Positions 1-8,587 of a stretch of DNA of 64,000 nt are shown here, piece after piece. The notes beneath the pieces are model-generated. The model did no database searches. It was not told where the DNA came from and was given only the letters and a program-made list of their open reading frames with translations. Location of the stretch: assembly GCF_041027365.1 (NCBI RefSeq), contig NZ_JBFTEH010000002.1, positions 599,629 through 663,628 on the forward strand. Reading direction: 5' to 3'. Both the position numbers and the translations under genes were made by a program. How positions within the stretch are numbered: the first letter of the stretch is position 1; every line of letters starts with the position of its first letter. The DNA is from VKMB-3413 sp041027365 (lineage in GTDB: Bacteria > Pseudomonadota > Alphaproteobacteria > Rhizobiales > Rhizobiaceae).

Positions 1-1
1 G

Positions 2-1147
2 AAGGCCTTCACCATGGAAGCGCCGTTGCGCGAGCGCATCGAGAAGCTGATCGATGCGGCGGAGGAGTACTCCAACCGAATAGCCGTGATCACCGAACGT
101 TCGACGCCGGTGACCGAGATGATCGCGGGCCTCGCGATCGCCGGCGTGATCGCCTACTCCGGCTATCGCGCCATCGTCTACGGCTACTCGCCCGGCTCGA
201 TGTTCGCCTTCATCACCGCGCTGCTCCTCGCCTACGATCCGGCCCGGCGCCTCGCCCGGCTGCAGATCCAGCTGGAGCGGGCCTTGGTCAACGCCTCGAT
301 GATCTACGAGATCCTCGACCTGAAGCCACGCCAAGCCGATCCCGCGGACGCCAAGGCTCTGGCGATCGAGAAGGGCGAGATCGTCTTCGACAAGGTCGAC
401 TTCTCCTACTACGAGGGCGAGCCGGTGCTGAACCAGATGAGCTTCGTGGCGCCGGCCGGCAAGACGACGGCGCTGATCGGCGCTTCGGGAGGCGGCAAGT
501 CGACGGTCATCTCGCTGCTGCAACGCTTCTACGACGTCGAAGGCGGGCGCATCCTCGTCGACGGGCAGGACATCCGCCAGGTCACCAAGCGTTCGCTGCG
601 CTCGCAAATCGCCTTCGTTCCGCAGACGCCCTACGTCTTCGAGGGCACGATCCGGGACAACATCCGGCTCGGCCGGCCGGACGCGACCGATGCCGAGATC
701 GAAGAGGCGGCGCGCCAGGCGCAAGCGGAAGAGTTCATCATCGCCGCGCCCAGGGGCTACGACACGCCCGTCGGCGAAAACGGCATGACGCTCTCGGGCG
801 GCCAGCGCCAGCGCCTGTCGATCGCCCGCGCCCTGGTGCGCAACGCCCCGATCCTGCTCCTCGACGAGGCGACCTCGGCTCTCGACACGCGCTCGGAAAC
901 GCTGGTTCAGGCCGCGCTCGACGCGGCGATGAAGAACCGCACCGTACTCGTCGTCGCGCACCGGCTCTCGACCATCACCGGCGCCGACCAGATCCTCGTC
1001 GTCGACGGCGGTGAGATCGTGGAGCGGGGCACGCATCAGGAACTGGTCGAGCGGCGCGACGGGCTCTATGCCCGCTTCTACGGGCTGCAGACCACCGAGA
1101 AGCGCCGGCCGACCGCCGCCGCGATCGCGGAGAGCGTGCGAGGCTGA
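2..1147 (+). CDS. ABC exporter, fused permease/ATPase (MsbA-like), 5' truncated by the window
   Basis: The reading frame is open to the first base, so this is the C-terminal part of a longer half-transporter; the first ATG at 14 is internal. The visible protein starts in the last cytoplasmic helices of an ABC exporter membrane domain and has hydrophobic stretches near residues 35-75. The nucleotide-binding domain follows: Walker A GASGGGKST, signature LSGGQRQRLS, Walker B ILLLDEATSALD and H-loop VVAHRLST. Family members pump lipids, drugs or peptides outward as dimers in the inner membrane. The substrate cannot be told from this part. The layout resembles MsbA-type lipid flippases. dapB starts about 40 bases downstream on the same strand. 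Confidence 0.9.
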   Translation, partial: KAFTMEAPLRERIEKLIDAAEEYSNRIAVITERSTPVTEMIAGLAIAGVIAYSGYRAIVYGYSPGSMFAFITALLLAYDPARRLARLQIQLERALVNASMIYEILDLKPRQADPADAKALAIEKGEIVFDKVDFSYYEGEPVLNQMSFVAPAGKTTALIGASGGGKSTVISLLQRFYDVEGGRILVDGQDIRQVTKRSLRSQIAFVPQTPYVFEGTIRDNIRLGRPDATDAEIEEAARQAQAEEFIIAAPRGYDTPVGENGMTLSGGQRQRLSIARALVRNAPILLLDEATSALDTRSETLVQAALDAAMKNRTVLVVAHRLSTITGADQILVVDGGEIVERGTHQELVERRDGLYARFYGLQTTEKRRPTAAAIAESVRG

Positions 1148-1187
1148 CGATGCGGCAGGGAAGACTGGAGGGACAGGTTTGGGTGCG

Positions 1188-1994
1188 ATGAAGCTCCTCG
1201 TTCTGGGCGCGGCCGGCCGCATGGGCCGGACGCTGGTCAAGGTGATCTGTGAGAGGGACGGAGCGACGCTGTCCGGGGCCCTGGAGCGGGATGGATCCCC
1301 TGCCCTCGGCCAGGACGCAGGGCTTCTCGCCGGCCTCGGCGAGATCGGCGTCCCCGTCACCGCCGATGCGGACGAGGCCCTGGCCGGGGCCGACGGTATC
1401 ATCGACTTCACCGCTCCCGCGGTCTCGACCGCCTTCGCCGCGCGCGCCGCCGAGCGCGGAATCGCGCATGTGATCGGAACGACCGGCTTCTCCGCGCAGG
1501 ACGAGGCGACGATCGCCGAGGCCGCCCGGCGCGCCGTCATCGTGAAGTCCGGCAATATGAGCCTCGGCGTGAACCTTCTCGCGGGCCTCGTCGAGCAGGC
1601 GGCGCGGGCGCTCGGCCCGGACGCCTTCGATCTCGAGGTTCTGGAGATGCATCACCGGCACAAGGTCGACGCGCCGTCCGGCACCGCGCTTCTCCTCGGC
1701 GAAGCCGCCGCCAAGGGCCGCGGCATCGACCTCAGCGAGAGCAGCGTGCGTTCCCGCGACGGCCATATCGGGGCGCGGCCGGAAGGGTCGATCGGCTTTG
1801 CCACCCTTCGCGGCGGGTCGGTGGTCGGCGAGCACACCGTGATCCTCGCCGGCGAGGGCGAGCGCATCGAACTGACCCACCGGGCCACCGACCGGGCGAT
1901 CTTCGCGCGCGGCGCCGTGACCGCCGCCCTCTGGGCCAAGGGCCGGCCGCCCGGCCTCTATTCCATGCGCGACGTTCTCGGCCTGTCCGGCTGA
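1188..1994 (+). CDS. dapB: 4-hydroxy-tetrahydrodipicolinate reductase
   Basis: Reduces 4-hydroxy-tetrahydrodipicolinate with NAD(P)H in the lysine and meso-diaminopimelate pathway, in the cytosol. The 268-residue product has the N-terminal Rossmann motif GAAGRMGR, the IGTTGFS segment, VKSGNMSLGVN and the DapB signature EMHHRHKVDAPSGTA with its catalytic His and Lys. Length is normal for the family. The ATG at 1188 gives the canonical MKLLVLGAAGRMG start. A TTG at 1179 is in frame and sits at better spacing (6 bases) from a GGAGG at 1168, so it may be used instead. gpmA follows 63 bases downstream, a pairing also seen in other Rhizobiales. Confidence 0.96.
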   Translation: MKLLVLGAAGRMGRTLVKVICERDGATLSGALERDGSPALGQDAGLLAGLGEIGVPVTADADEALAGADGIIDFTAPAVSTAFAARAAERGIAHVIGTTGFSAQDEATIAEAARRAVIVKSGNMSLGVNLLAGLVEQAARALGPDAFDLEVLEMHHRHKVDAPSGTALLLGEAAAKGRGIDLSESSVRSRDGHIGARPEGSIGFATLRGGSVVGEHTVILAGEGERIELTHRATDRAIFARGAVTAALWAKGRPPGLYSMRDVLGLSG

Positions 1995-2057
1995 GCCCTT
2001 CGCCGGTATAGACCTCGCCGAACCTCTCTTTCGTCCGCAGCTAGAAGGCAGCCTCCC

Positions 2058-2678
2058 ATGTCCCGCACCCTGATTCTCGTCCGGCACGGCCAGAGCGAGT
2101 GGAACCTGAAGAACCTCTTCACCGGCTGGAAGGACCCGGACCTGACGGACAAGGGTGTCGAGGAAGCCCGCACCGCCGGCCGCCGGATCAAGGCGGCGGG
2201 TCTGACGCCCGACATCGCCTTCACCAGCGCCCTGTCGCGCGCCCAGCGCACGCTGACCCTGATGCTGGAGGAACTCGGCCAGGAGGGCCTCGGGACGATC
2301 CGGAACGCGGCGCTGAACGAGCGCGACTACGGCGATCTCTCCGGCCTCAACAAGGACGATGCGCGGGCGAAATGGGGCGAGGAGCAGGTCCACATCTGGC
2401 GGCGCTCCTACGACACGCCGCCTCCGGGCGGCGAGAGCCTGAAGGACACCGGCGCGCGGGTCTGGCCCTATTACATCCACGACCTCCAGCCGAAGGTGCT
2501 CGCCGGCGGCACGGTCCTCGTCGCCGCGCACGGCAACTCGCTGCGCGCCCTGGTGATGGCGCTGGAAGGGCTCTCCGGGGAGGAGATCGTCGGTCACGAG
2601 ATCGCGACGGGCCTGCCGATCGTCTACGAGCTGAACAACGACTCGACCATCGCGAAGAAGACGGTCCTCGACGCCTGA
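2058..2678 (+). CDS. gpmA: 2,3-bisphosphoglycerate-dependent phosphoglycerate mutase
   Basis: Interconverts 3- and 2-phosphoglycerate in glycolysis and gluconeogenesis. The protein opens with the phosphohistidine motif LVRHGQSEWN (His10), followed by NLFTGWKDPDLT, the NERDYGDLSG segment and the second catalytic histidine in AAHGNSLRAL. At 206 residues it is shorter than the roughly 250-residue enterobacterial enzyme, but this is the usual alphaproteobacterial size, so it is not truncated. It lies on the same strand as dapB and is probably co-transcribed with it. Confidence 0.96.
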   Translation: MSRTLILVRHGQSEWNLKNLFTGWKDPDLTDKGVEEARTAGRRIKAAGLTPDIAFTSALSRAQRTLTLMLEELGQEGLGTIRNAALNERDYGDLSGLNKDDARAKWGEEQVHIWRRSYDTPPPGGESLKDTGARVWPYYIHDLQPKVLAGGTVLVAAHGNSLRALVMALEGLSGEEIVGHEIATGLPIVYELNNDSTIAKKTVLDA

Positions 2679-2793
2679 CATTACGGCTCTCCGCCGCGTC
2701 GATGCGCGGGTCGGCGGCGACCCCGCGGCCGGCCGCGCAGGAGGTGAAGTTCGAGCGACCCCGTCGCCGTCGGCCGCCGCCGCTCCAGTTTCG

Positions 2794-2815
2794 CCCGGGA
2801 GATCAATCTCCCGGG
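2794..2815 (+). promoter_or_regulatory. Perfect 10-bp hairpin overlapping the ribosome binding site of the cupin gene
   Basis: CCCGGGAGAT (2794-2803) pairs perfectly with ATCTCCCGGG (2806-2815) across a CA turn. The only good Shine-Dalgarno sequence for the ATG at 2824 is GGGAG at 2813-2817, so the 3' arm of the stem covers its first three bases. This could reduce translation of the cupin gene or end the upstream dapB-gpmA transcript, although no T-tract follows. The pairing is read directly; the role is inference. Confidence 0.45.
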
Positions 2816-2823
2816 AGCTCCTG

Positions 2824-3219
2824 ATGCAGATCCAGCGCAACGCCTCGATTCCCTCGGCCAAGGGACCGGAGGAGCATTTCACCGGCTCGGTCCGCATGGA
2901 CATGCGGTTCTCGCGCCCCGCCCCAGCTCGCGTCGGCGCGGTCATCGTGACCTTCGAGCCCGGCGCCCGCACCGCCTGGCATACCCATCCGCTCGGCCAG
3001 ACGCTGATCGTCACCGCCGGTCTCGGCTGGGCGCAGCGCGAGGGCGGCCCGCGGGAAGAGATCCGGCCGGGCGACATCGTCTGGTTCGAGCCCGGCGAGA
3101 AGCACTGGCACGGCGCGACGGATCAGACGGCGATGACGCATATCGCCATCTCGGAAGCTGAGGACGGCACGTCGGTGAACTGGCTGGAGAAGGTCGAGGA
3201 TGGCGATTATCTCGGCTGA
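2824..3219 (+). CDS. Small single-domain cupin protein
   Basis: A 131-residue one-domain cupin. Cupin motif 1 is visible as AWHTHPLGQTLIV with the metal-ligand pair HTH and a following Gln. Motif 2 is PGDIVWFEPGEKHWHGA, with the last ligand histidine. Such stand-alone cupins are often annotated as carboxymuconolactone- or quercetin-dioxygenase-like, but their substrates are usually unknown, and I do not assign one. There is no signal peptide, so it is expected in the cytosol. The start at 2824 has GGGAG six bases upstream, inside a strong hairpin. Confidence 0.85.
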   Translation: MQIQRNASIPSAKGPEEHFTGSVRMDMRFSRPAPARVGAVIVTFEPGARTAWHTHPLGQTLIVTAGLGWAQREGGPREEIRPGDIVWFEPGEKHWHGATDQTAMTHIAISEAEDGTSVNWLEKVEDGDYLG

Positions 3220-3284
3220 GGCTCCGGGGTCGGCGGACTGCCGGCGGCCTTCCGTCCGGCGGTCTACATGACCGGAGCGCGGCC

Positions 3285-4016
3285 GTGACGATCCGGTCGG
3301 AAGCCGACGTCGCCGCGGCGCTCGCGGCGCTCCGCGACATCGATCCGAGACTGCACCCGGTCATCGAAGCGGCCGGTTCTGTTCCGCTGCGCCGGAGTGC
3401 CGGCGGCCTGCCTGGCCTCCTCGGCATCGTCACGGCACAGCAGGTCTCCAGGGCCAGTGCCGCGGCGATCTTCGCCCGCTTTTCCGCCGCGCTCGATCTT
3501 GCGGACGCCGATGCGATCCTCGCCGCCGACGACGCCCTCTATCGCGCCGTCGGGCTGTCGCGTCCGAAGCAACGCACGATCCACGCCCTCGCCGAGGCCG
3601 TGCGGGACGGGCGCCTGGACTTTTCGCGGATTGAGGCTGCACCGGCCGATGACGCCATCGCCGAACTCGTCGCGGTGCACGGCATCGGCCTGTGGACGGC
3701 CGAGTGCTACCTGCTCTTCTGTGCCGGCCATCCTGACGTCTTTCCCGCCGGCGACCTCGCTCTGCAGGTGGCGGTCGCCCATACCCTCGGCTTCGAGGCG
3801 CGCCCTGCCCCGAAGCGTCTTGCCGACCTTGCGGAAGCCTGGGCGCCGCATCGCTCCGTCGCGGCGCGGCTGTTCTGGGCCTACTATGCCGCCGTCACCC
3901 GCCGCGACGCCGCGCCGGTGACGAGGCCGATCGCTGCCGACGCATCCGATTTATCCACAGCTTCTTCACCGCCCTTGCGGCCGGGGCCGAAGCGCCGTCT
4001 TGCCAAGTCCCTGTGA
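3285..4016 (+). CDS. AlkA-like DNA-3-methyladenine glycosylase (HhH-GPD family)
   Basis: Base-excision repair enzyme that removes alkylated purines. The 243-residue protein has the helix-hairpin-helix segment VHGIGLWTAECYLL (about residues 131-144), followed by FPAGDLALQ, whose Asp157 lies where AlkA keeps its catalytic aspartate. GIVTAQQVS near residue 47 matches the conserved GxxxxQQxS block. The amino-terminal TBP-like domain of E. coli AlkA is absent, as in many alphaproteobacterial AlkA-like proteins. The start is GTG at 3285; the nearby ATG at 3268 is out of frame. Confidence 0.9.
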   Translation: MTIRSEADVAAALAALRDIDPRLHPVIEAAGSVPLRRSAGGLPGLLGIVTAQQVSRASAAAIFARFSAALDLADADAILAADDALYRAVGLSRPKQRTIHALAEAVRDGRLDFSRIEAAPADDAIAELVAVHGIGLWTAECYLLFCAGHPDVFPAGDLALQVAVAHTLGFEARPAPKRLADLAEAWAPHRSVAARLFWAYYAAVTRRDAAPVTRPIAADASDLSTASSPPLRPGPKRRLAKSL

Positions 4017-4108
4017 TGGTTATGCCGAAGGCTTCACAAAGGCGACACGATAGAGCACGATAGTCCGCGCCAACATGCTCCGGCAGTTTGGAAGTCAAGG
4101 AGACTTCG

Positions 4109-4669
4109 GTGACGATAGCGGTAACCCAGGAGTTATCCCCAGCACTGGTCTTGAACGCCGACTATCGGCCGCTCAGCTACTATCCCCTGTCCCTGTGGTC
4201 CTGGCAGGACGCGATCAAGGCGGTCTTCCTCGACCGGGTGACGATCCTTGCGGAATACGACCGGGCGGTGCGAAGTCCGAACTTCTCGATGCGCCTTCCC
4301 TCGGTCGTCTGCCTCAAGACCTACGTCAAGCCGGCCCGCCACCCCGCCTTCACCCGCTTCAACGTCTTCCTCCGCGACAGATTCCAGTGCCAGTACTGCG
4401 GCTCGCCGCATGAACTCACCTTCGACCACGTCATTCCACGTTCGAAGGGCGGTCTGACGACCTGGGAGAACGTCGTCGCCGCCTGCTCGCCCTGCAATCT
4501 GAAGAAGGGCGGGCTGATGCCGAAGGCGGCGGGCATGATCCCCCGCCAGACGCCGTTCCAGCCCACCGTCCACGACCTGCACAACAACGGTCGCCTGTTC
4601 CCGCCGAACTTCCTGCACGAAAGCTGGCTCGACTATCTCTACTGGGATTCCGAGCTCGATCCGGAATAG
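4109..4669 (+). CDS. HNH endonuclease family protein
   Basis: A 186-residue protein with a C-terminal HNH fold. CQYCG and CSPC form the two zinc knuckles, and HVIPRSKGG, then TTWENVVAAC and NLKKGG, carry the His-Asn metal/catalytic core. This type is widespread and chromosomal in alphaproteobacteria and is not tied to phages or restriction systems. Its physiological target is not established. The GTG at 4109 is chosen because AAGGAG lies at 4097-4102, six bases upstream; a TTG at 4088 would only add residues before the ribosome binding site. Confidence 0.88.
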   Translation: MTIAVTQELSPALVLNADYRPLSYYPLSLWSWQDAIKAVFLDRVTILAEYDRAVRSPNFSMRLPSVVCLKTYVKPARHPAFTRFNVFLRDRFQCQYCGSPHELTFDHVIPRSKGGLTTWENVVAACSPCNLKKGGLMPKAAGMIPRQTPFQPTVHDLHNNGRLFPPNFLHESWLDYLYWDSELDPE

Positions 4670-4952
4670 GCCGAGAGCCCTTACGTCGCGCCGCGGCAGA
4701 TCCGCCGCAGCCTGAACCGTCCGGCATCGAGGCCTGGCTTGCCAAACCGTCCGACGCGCAGCGTTCACGTCTTTTCGACGCGAGTTGATGGGATGTGAGG
4801 GCGCTGGCCGCAACTTACCCATCCGTCTGTTCGAACCTTCAGCCGAGGTGCATGGTCGCACCGGCAAGCTCCGCGACGCCGACCGCGCCTCGGGTGTGGC
4901 AGCTGTCCGATCATGCGGCCCTCGATAAGACGGGCTACGGAGGAAGACGGGC

Positions 4953-6182
4953 ATGGATACGATCCACTTGGATCGGCCGGAAATCGGTCCGCAGCCGGCG
5001 CCGCAGACAAAGGCGTCAGGTCTTGCCTTCTATGACGACGTGCCGCATCTCTCCGACTTCACCAGGGTCGGCGACGAGAGCGCCTATCGTGCGCTGCCGG
5101 AGGGATGGATCGTCGGCATCGCCGACATCGAGCGCTCGACCGACGCGGTCGCCGCCGGCCGCTACAAGGAAGTGAACACGGTCGCCGCGGCGGTCATCGC
5201 GGCCGTCGCGAATGTGCTTTCCGGCCGCGACTTCCCCTTCGTCTTCGGCGGGGACGGCGCGGGCTTCGCCCTCCCGGCCGAGCAGAGCGACCTTGCGGCC
5301 GGCGCCATGGCCGCCGTCGCCGGCTGGGCTCGCGACGCCTTCGGCCTGCACCTGCGCATCGCAATCGTGTCGGTGGAGACGATCCGCACTGCCGGCAGGG
5401 ACGTCCGCGTCGCGCGCTTCTGCCCCTCGCCCGACGTCTCCTATGCGATGTTCCACGGCGGCGGCCTCGCCTGGGCCGAGGCCCGGATGAAGGACGGCGA
5501 ATTCCGGCTCGACCCGGCGTCAGGGGATGCCGCGCGTCCCGACCTGACCGGGCTCTCCTGCCGGTTCTCCCCGGTCGCCGCGCAGCGCGGCCTGATCCTG
5601 TCGCTGATCGTCGTTCCGGATGGAGAGCCAGGCGAGGCCTTCGCCGCGCTGGTGCGCGACCTCCTGCGCCTCGCCGCCGATTCCGCCTCGTCCGGCAGCC
5701 CGGTGCCGGCAGGCGGACCGCCGCTTCGCTGGCCGTCGGCGGGGCTCGGCATCGAAGCGCGGGCGGCGGCGGCGGCGAGGCGCACCCCGCTCTGGCGCGC
5801 GCGCCTGTCGGTCGGGCTGCGCACGCTTCTCGCCTTCTTCGTCTTCAAGAGCCGGCGAAAGGTCGGCGGCTTCGATCCGGCCCGCTACATCGACGAACTC
5901 GTGCGCAACTCGGATTTCCGCAAGTTCGACGACGGGCTGCGCATGACGCTCGACTGCACCCCGGTCGTCGCCGACGCGATCGCGGCTCGGCTGAGCGCCG
6001 CGGAAGCGGAGGGCATCGCGGTCGCCGGACTGCACCGCCAGGACGAGGCGATGCTGACCTGCTTCACGCCGTCGCCGACGTCGAGCGACCACGTCCATTT
6101 CGTCGATGGCGCCATGGGCGGCTATGCCGCGGCGGCGGCGATGGCGTTCCGAAGAGCCCGCCCTGCCGCAAAGGCCGCCTGA
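4953..6182 (+). CDS. DUF3095 family protein with cyclase-like motifs
   Basis: A 409-residue cytosolic protein of the DUF3095 family, whose biochemical role is unknown. Near the N-terminus it carries IADIERSTDAV and, about 45 residues on, FVFGGDGAGFAL. The two acidic segments are spaced like the metal-binding aspartates of class III nucleotide cyclases, so a divergent cyclase fold is plausible but unproven. The C-terminal half includes a VGGFDPARYIDELVRNSDF segment followed by DDGLRMTLDCT, typical of the family. The gene stands alone, with 283 bases of apparently empty sequence upstream. The start at 4953 keeps a compact amino terminus. Confidence 0.8.
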   Translation: MDTIHLDRPEIGPQPAPQTKASGLAFYDDVPHLSDFTRVGDESAYRALPEGWIVGIADIERSTDAVAAGRYKEVNTVAAAVIAAVANVLSGRDFPFVFGGDGAGFALPAEQSDLAAGAMAAVAGWARDAFGLHLRIAIVSVETIRTAGRDVRVARFCPSPDVSYAMFHGGGLAWAEARMKDGEFRLDPASGDAARPDLTGLSCRFSPVAAQRGLILSLIVVPDGEPGEAFAALVRDLLRLAADSASSGSPVPAGGPPLRWPSAGLGIEARAAAAARRTPLWRARLSVGLRTLLAFFVFKSRRKVGGFDPARYIDELVRNSDFRKFDDGLRMTLDCTPVVADAIAARLSAAEAEGIAVAGLHRQDEAMLTCFTPSPTSSDHVHFVDGAMGGYAAAAAMAFRRARPAAKAA

Positions 6183-6212
6183 TCGGGCGAGATCCCGTTC
6201 GCCGCGCCGGCG

Positions 6213-6746
6213 TCAGCCGAGCCGACTGCCCTTGGCGAAGGCCCCGCGTAGCGCCACGGCGGCGAGGATCGCCGAGGCGACCGCGTTCCAGCCGGCAAAG
6301 GAGATGCCGAGGAAGCGGCCCGCCGCCGCGTCGCAGGACGGCGGATGGATGCGGTCGAGATCGCCGAGGAGGTCGCCGGTGGCGAGGTTGGCCCCCCCGA
6401 CCGAGGCGCAGTCCGTCGGGCCGGCCCAGAAATGCCATTCCACGCCCGCGTGGTACACGCCGAGATACAGCGAGTAGAGCATGATCAGGCCGATCAGCAG
6501 GATCAGCCCGCGCGTCAGCAGCGCCGGCGCGCGGCCGGCGGCGGTGACGGCGGCGATCAGCGCGATCGGAATGCCGACATAGTAGGGAATGCGCTCCTTC
6601 AGGCAGAGCGCGCAGGGGATGTAGCCGCCGACATACTGGAAGAGCAGTGCGCCACCGACGGTCACGATCATGCCGGCGAGCAGGAAGCTCGCGGTCATCG
6701 TCTGGCGGGTGCCCGTCGGCCGGGCGAAACGGTCGGTGACTGCCAT
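6213..6746 (-). CDS. dsbB: Disulfide bond formation protein B (DsbB family)
   Basis: Inner-membrane quinone reductase that reoxidises periplasmic DsbA. The 177-residue protein has four hydrophobic helices. The quinone-proximal pair is Cys45-Cys48 in PCALCLKER, and a second periplasmic pair, Cys113 and Cys138, lies in the long loop between helices 3 and 4. This is the four-cysteine DsbB pattern. The ATG at 6746 is preferred; longer readings run into the upstream gene. Only 11 bases separate it from the end of the DedA-like gene, so the two are probably one operon. No dsbA is present in the window. Confidence 0.92.
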   Translation of the reverse strand: MAVTDRFARPTGTRQTMTASFLLAGMIVTVGGALLFQYVGGYIPCALCLKERIPYYVGIPIALIAAVTAAGRAPALLTRGLILLIGLIMLYSLYLGVYHAGVEWHFWAGPTDCASVGGANLATGDLLGDLDRIHPPSCDAAAGRFLGISFAGWNAVASAILAAVALRGAFAKGSRLG

Positions 6747-6757
6747 GCTTTGGACCC

Positions 6758-7339
6758 TCAGAACAGATAGCGCAGCGCGACGAAACCGCCGACCAGAAGC
6801 ACCAGGAATAGGGTGAAGAGGAGGCCGAGCCAGCGCTCGATGAAGCGCCGCACCGGCGCGCCGAAGAGACTGAGCAGCCAGGCGATCACCGCGAAGCGCG
6901 CACCGCGGCCGACGATCGAGACGAGCGTGAAGACGGCGAGATTGAGCCCGGTCGCGCCGGAGAAGATGGTGATCACCTTGTAGGGAAACGGCGTCAGCGC
7001 CGCGATCAGCACCGCCCAGCCCCCCCAGTCGTTGTAGCGGGCGCCGAGTTCGGCGAACTTCTCTTCCGCGCCATAGAAGGCGAGGACTGGCCGGCCGACG
7101 ATGTCGAAGAACACCGCCCCGATCGCATAGCCGAGGAAGGCGCCGAAGACCGAGCCGAGCGTCGCGATCAGCGCGACGCGGATCCACTTGCGCCGCTCGG
7201 CGATGACCATTGGGATCAGCAGCACGTCCGGCGGGATCGGGAAGACCGAGCTCTCGACGAAGGCGACGGCGGCGAGTGCACGCTCGGCATGGCGGGTCGC
7301 GGCGAGCGACATGACCCAGTCGTAGAGGCGGCGCAGCAT
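6758..7339 (-). CDS. DedA/YqaA family membrane protein
   Basis: A 193-residue polytopic protein of the YqaA branch of the SNARE-associated (DedA) family. Typical features are ESSVFPIPPDVLLIP after the first helix, a GAFLGYAIG glycine-rich segment, and the re-entrant-loop block TPFPYKVITIFSGA. DedA relatives move undecaprenyl phosphate or phospholipids across the inner membrane; the function of the YqaA branch is less settled. The start is the ATG at 7339; a 21-residue Arg-rich extension back to 7402 looks non-coding. It lies directly upstream of dsbB. Confidence 0.85.
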   Translation of the reverse strand: MLRRLYDWVMSLAATRHAERALAAVAFVESSVFPIPPDVLLIPMVIAERRKWIRVALIATLGSVFGAFLGYAIGAVFFDIVGRPVLAFYGAEEKFAELGARYNDWGGWAVLIAALTPFPYKVITIFSGATGLNLAVFTLVSIVGRGARFAVIAWLLSLFGAPVRRFIERWLGLLFTLFLVLLVGGFVALRYLF

Positions 7340-7475
7340 CGGCTCTCGGCGGCGGTGTTGATCGTCGCGCCAGCGCTTACGGCGAAGCGGCGGCTGGCGC
7401 AATCATCTTTGGCTGTCTAACCGGCACGACGGGGGACGACGCACCGTCTTTGATCGCGCCGCCGCGCCGGGCCCA

Positions 7476-8483
7476 TCAGTCCAGACGCTTCGCCCGGATT
7501 TCCCCCGTCTCGATCTTGTTCCAGTTGCTGAGCGTCTTGCGGGCAAGGCCGTCGAAGGCTGCGGCGAGATCGGGCTCGGCGTCGCGCAGCGCTCTCGCGA
7601 TCACCGCGGCGGCGAGCGCGTCGCTGGCACGCCCCGCGCCGTCGTCGATCTTCAGCGCGAAGCCGAGGCCGAGATCGGGCAGCGCGCCGCAGAAGACGCC
7701 CTCGGCGCCGGTCTTGGCGAACACCTTGCGACCGCCGAGGTCCATGATCGCCTGGCAGGCGCGTCCGGTGCCGGACATCTCCCAGGGATGCGCCATGCAG
7801 GCCTCGATCAGCGCACGGCCGGCCTTGGCGCGGTCGGCGGAGACGTTCTTCATCGAGACGAGCTTGGCGAAGCCGTGGGCGAAGCCCTTCAGCGGCGCAG
7901 CGTAGGTGGGGATCGAGCAGCCGTCGGTGCCGCAGACGTCGGGGCCCAGCGCCGCGCCGGTCAGGTCCTCGATCACCGCCTTCGCCCGGCGCTGCACCGG
8001 ATGGTCGGCGCCGACATAGCCGCGCGTCTCCTCGCCGAGATGCACGGCGGTGCACAGGAAGCCGGAATGCTTGCCCGAGCAGTTGTTGTGCAGCGGGTTC
8101 GGCTCTTCGCCGCGGCGCACCATGTCAAAGGCGACTTCCTGTCGCGAGGGCCAATGGCAGCCGCATTCCAGGGCATGACGATCGAGGCCGGCGCGATCGA
8201 GAATCGCGGCGGCCCGCTCGACATGACCGGGCTCGCCGGAATGCGAGGCGCAGGCGAGCGAGAGATCGGCGGGCTCGAAGGCGAAGGCCGCCGCTGCCCC
8301 GGTCTCGACCAGCGGGATGCCCTGGAACACCTTGACGGCAGAGCGCGGGAAGACCGGCTGCTCGACATCGCCGGCGCTCGCGACCAGGCGGCCGTCGCCG
8401 TCGACGATCGCGAAGGCTCCGCGGTGGAAGCTCTCGACGCGCTCGCCTCTGGTCACGTCCACGAGAACCGGGTTTTCCATCAT
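7476..8483 (-). CDS. L-asparaginase of the rhizobial zinc type (class 3, Rhizobium etli-like)
   Basis: Hydrolyses L-asparagine to aspartate and ammonia. The protein (335 residues) belongs to the asparaginase II family typified by Rhizobium etli ReAV and is unrelated to E. coli AnsA/AnsB. With the first ATG of the MM start at 8483, the numbering falls on the published ReAV residues: Ser48 and Lys51 in RSAVK, Ser80 in CASHS, and zinc ligands Cys135 and Lys138 in CSGK and Cys189 in CGTDGC. There is no signal peptide. AGGA lies five bases before the ATG. It is a single gene between the DedA-like gene and a phosphoesterase. Confidence 0.93.
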   Translation of the reverse strand: MMENPVLVDVTRGERVESFHRGAFAIVDGDGRLVASAGDVEQPVFPRSAVKVFQGIPLVETGAAAAFAFEPADLSLACASHSGEPGHVERAAAILDRAGLDRHALECGCHWPSRQEVAFDMVRRGEEPNPLHNNCSGKHSGFLCTAVHLGEETRGYVGADHPVQRRAKAVIEDLTGAALGPDVCGTDGCSIPTYAAPLKGFAHGFAKLVSMKNVSADRAKAGRALIEACMAHPWEMSGTGRACQAIMDLGGRKVFAKTGAEGVFCGALPDLGLGFALKIDDGAGRASDALAAAVIARALRDAEPDLAAAFDGLARKTLSNWNKIETGEIRAKRLD

Positions 8484-8587
8484 CGATCCTGATCTTCCGT
8501 CTTGGCCTTCGTCGGGCCGGTCTAGCAGGCGCGCCCGCCGCTTGCCAGCTTCGGACGAAGGGGGCGCGTCAACGGCCAGCCCGAACC

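Noticed and set aside
975..3077. Long minus-strand open frame (700 codons) over dapB and gpmA
   Set aside because: It is antisense to two clear enzymes, is Arg/Gly/Ala-rich, and shows no motif. High-GC DNA produces such shadow frames.
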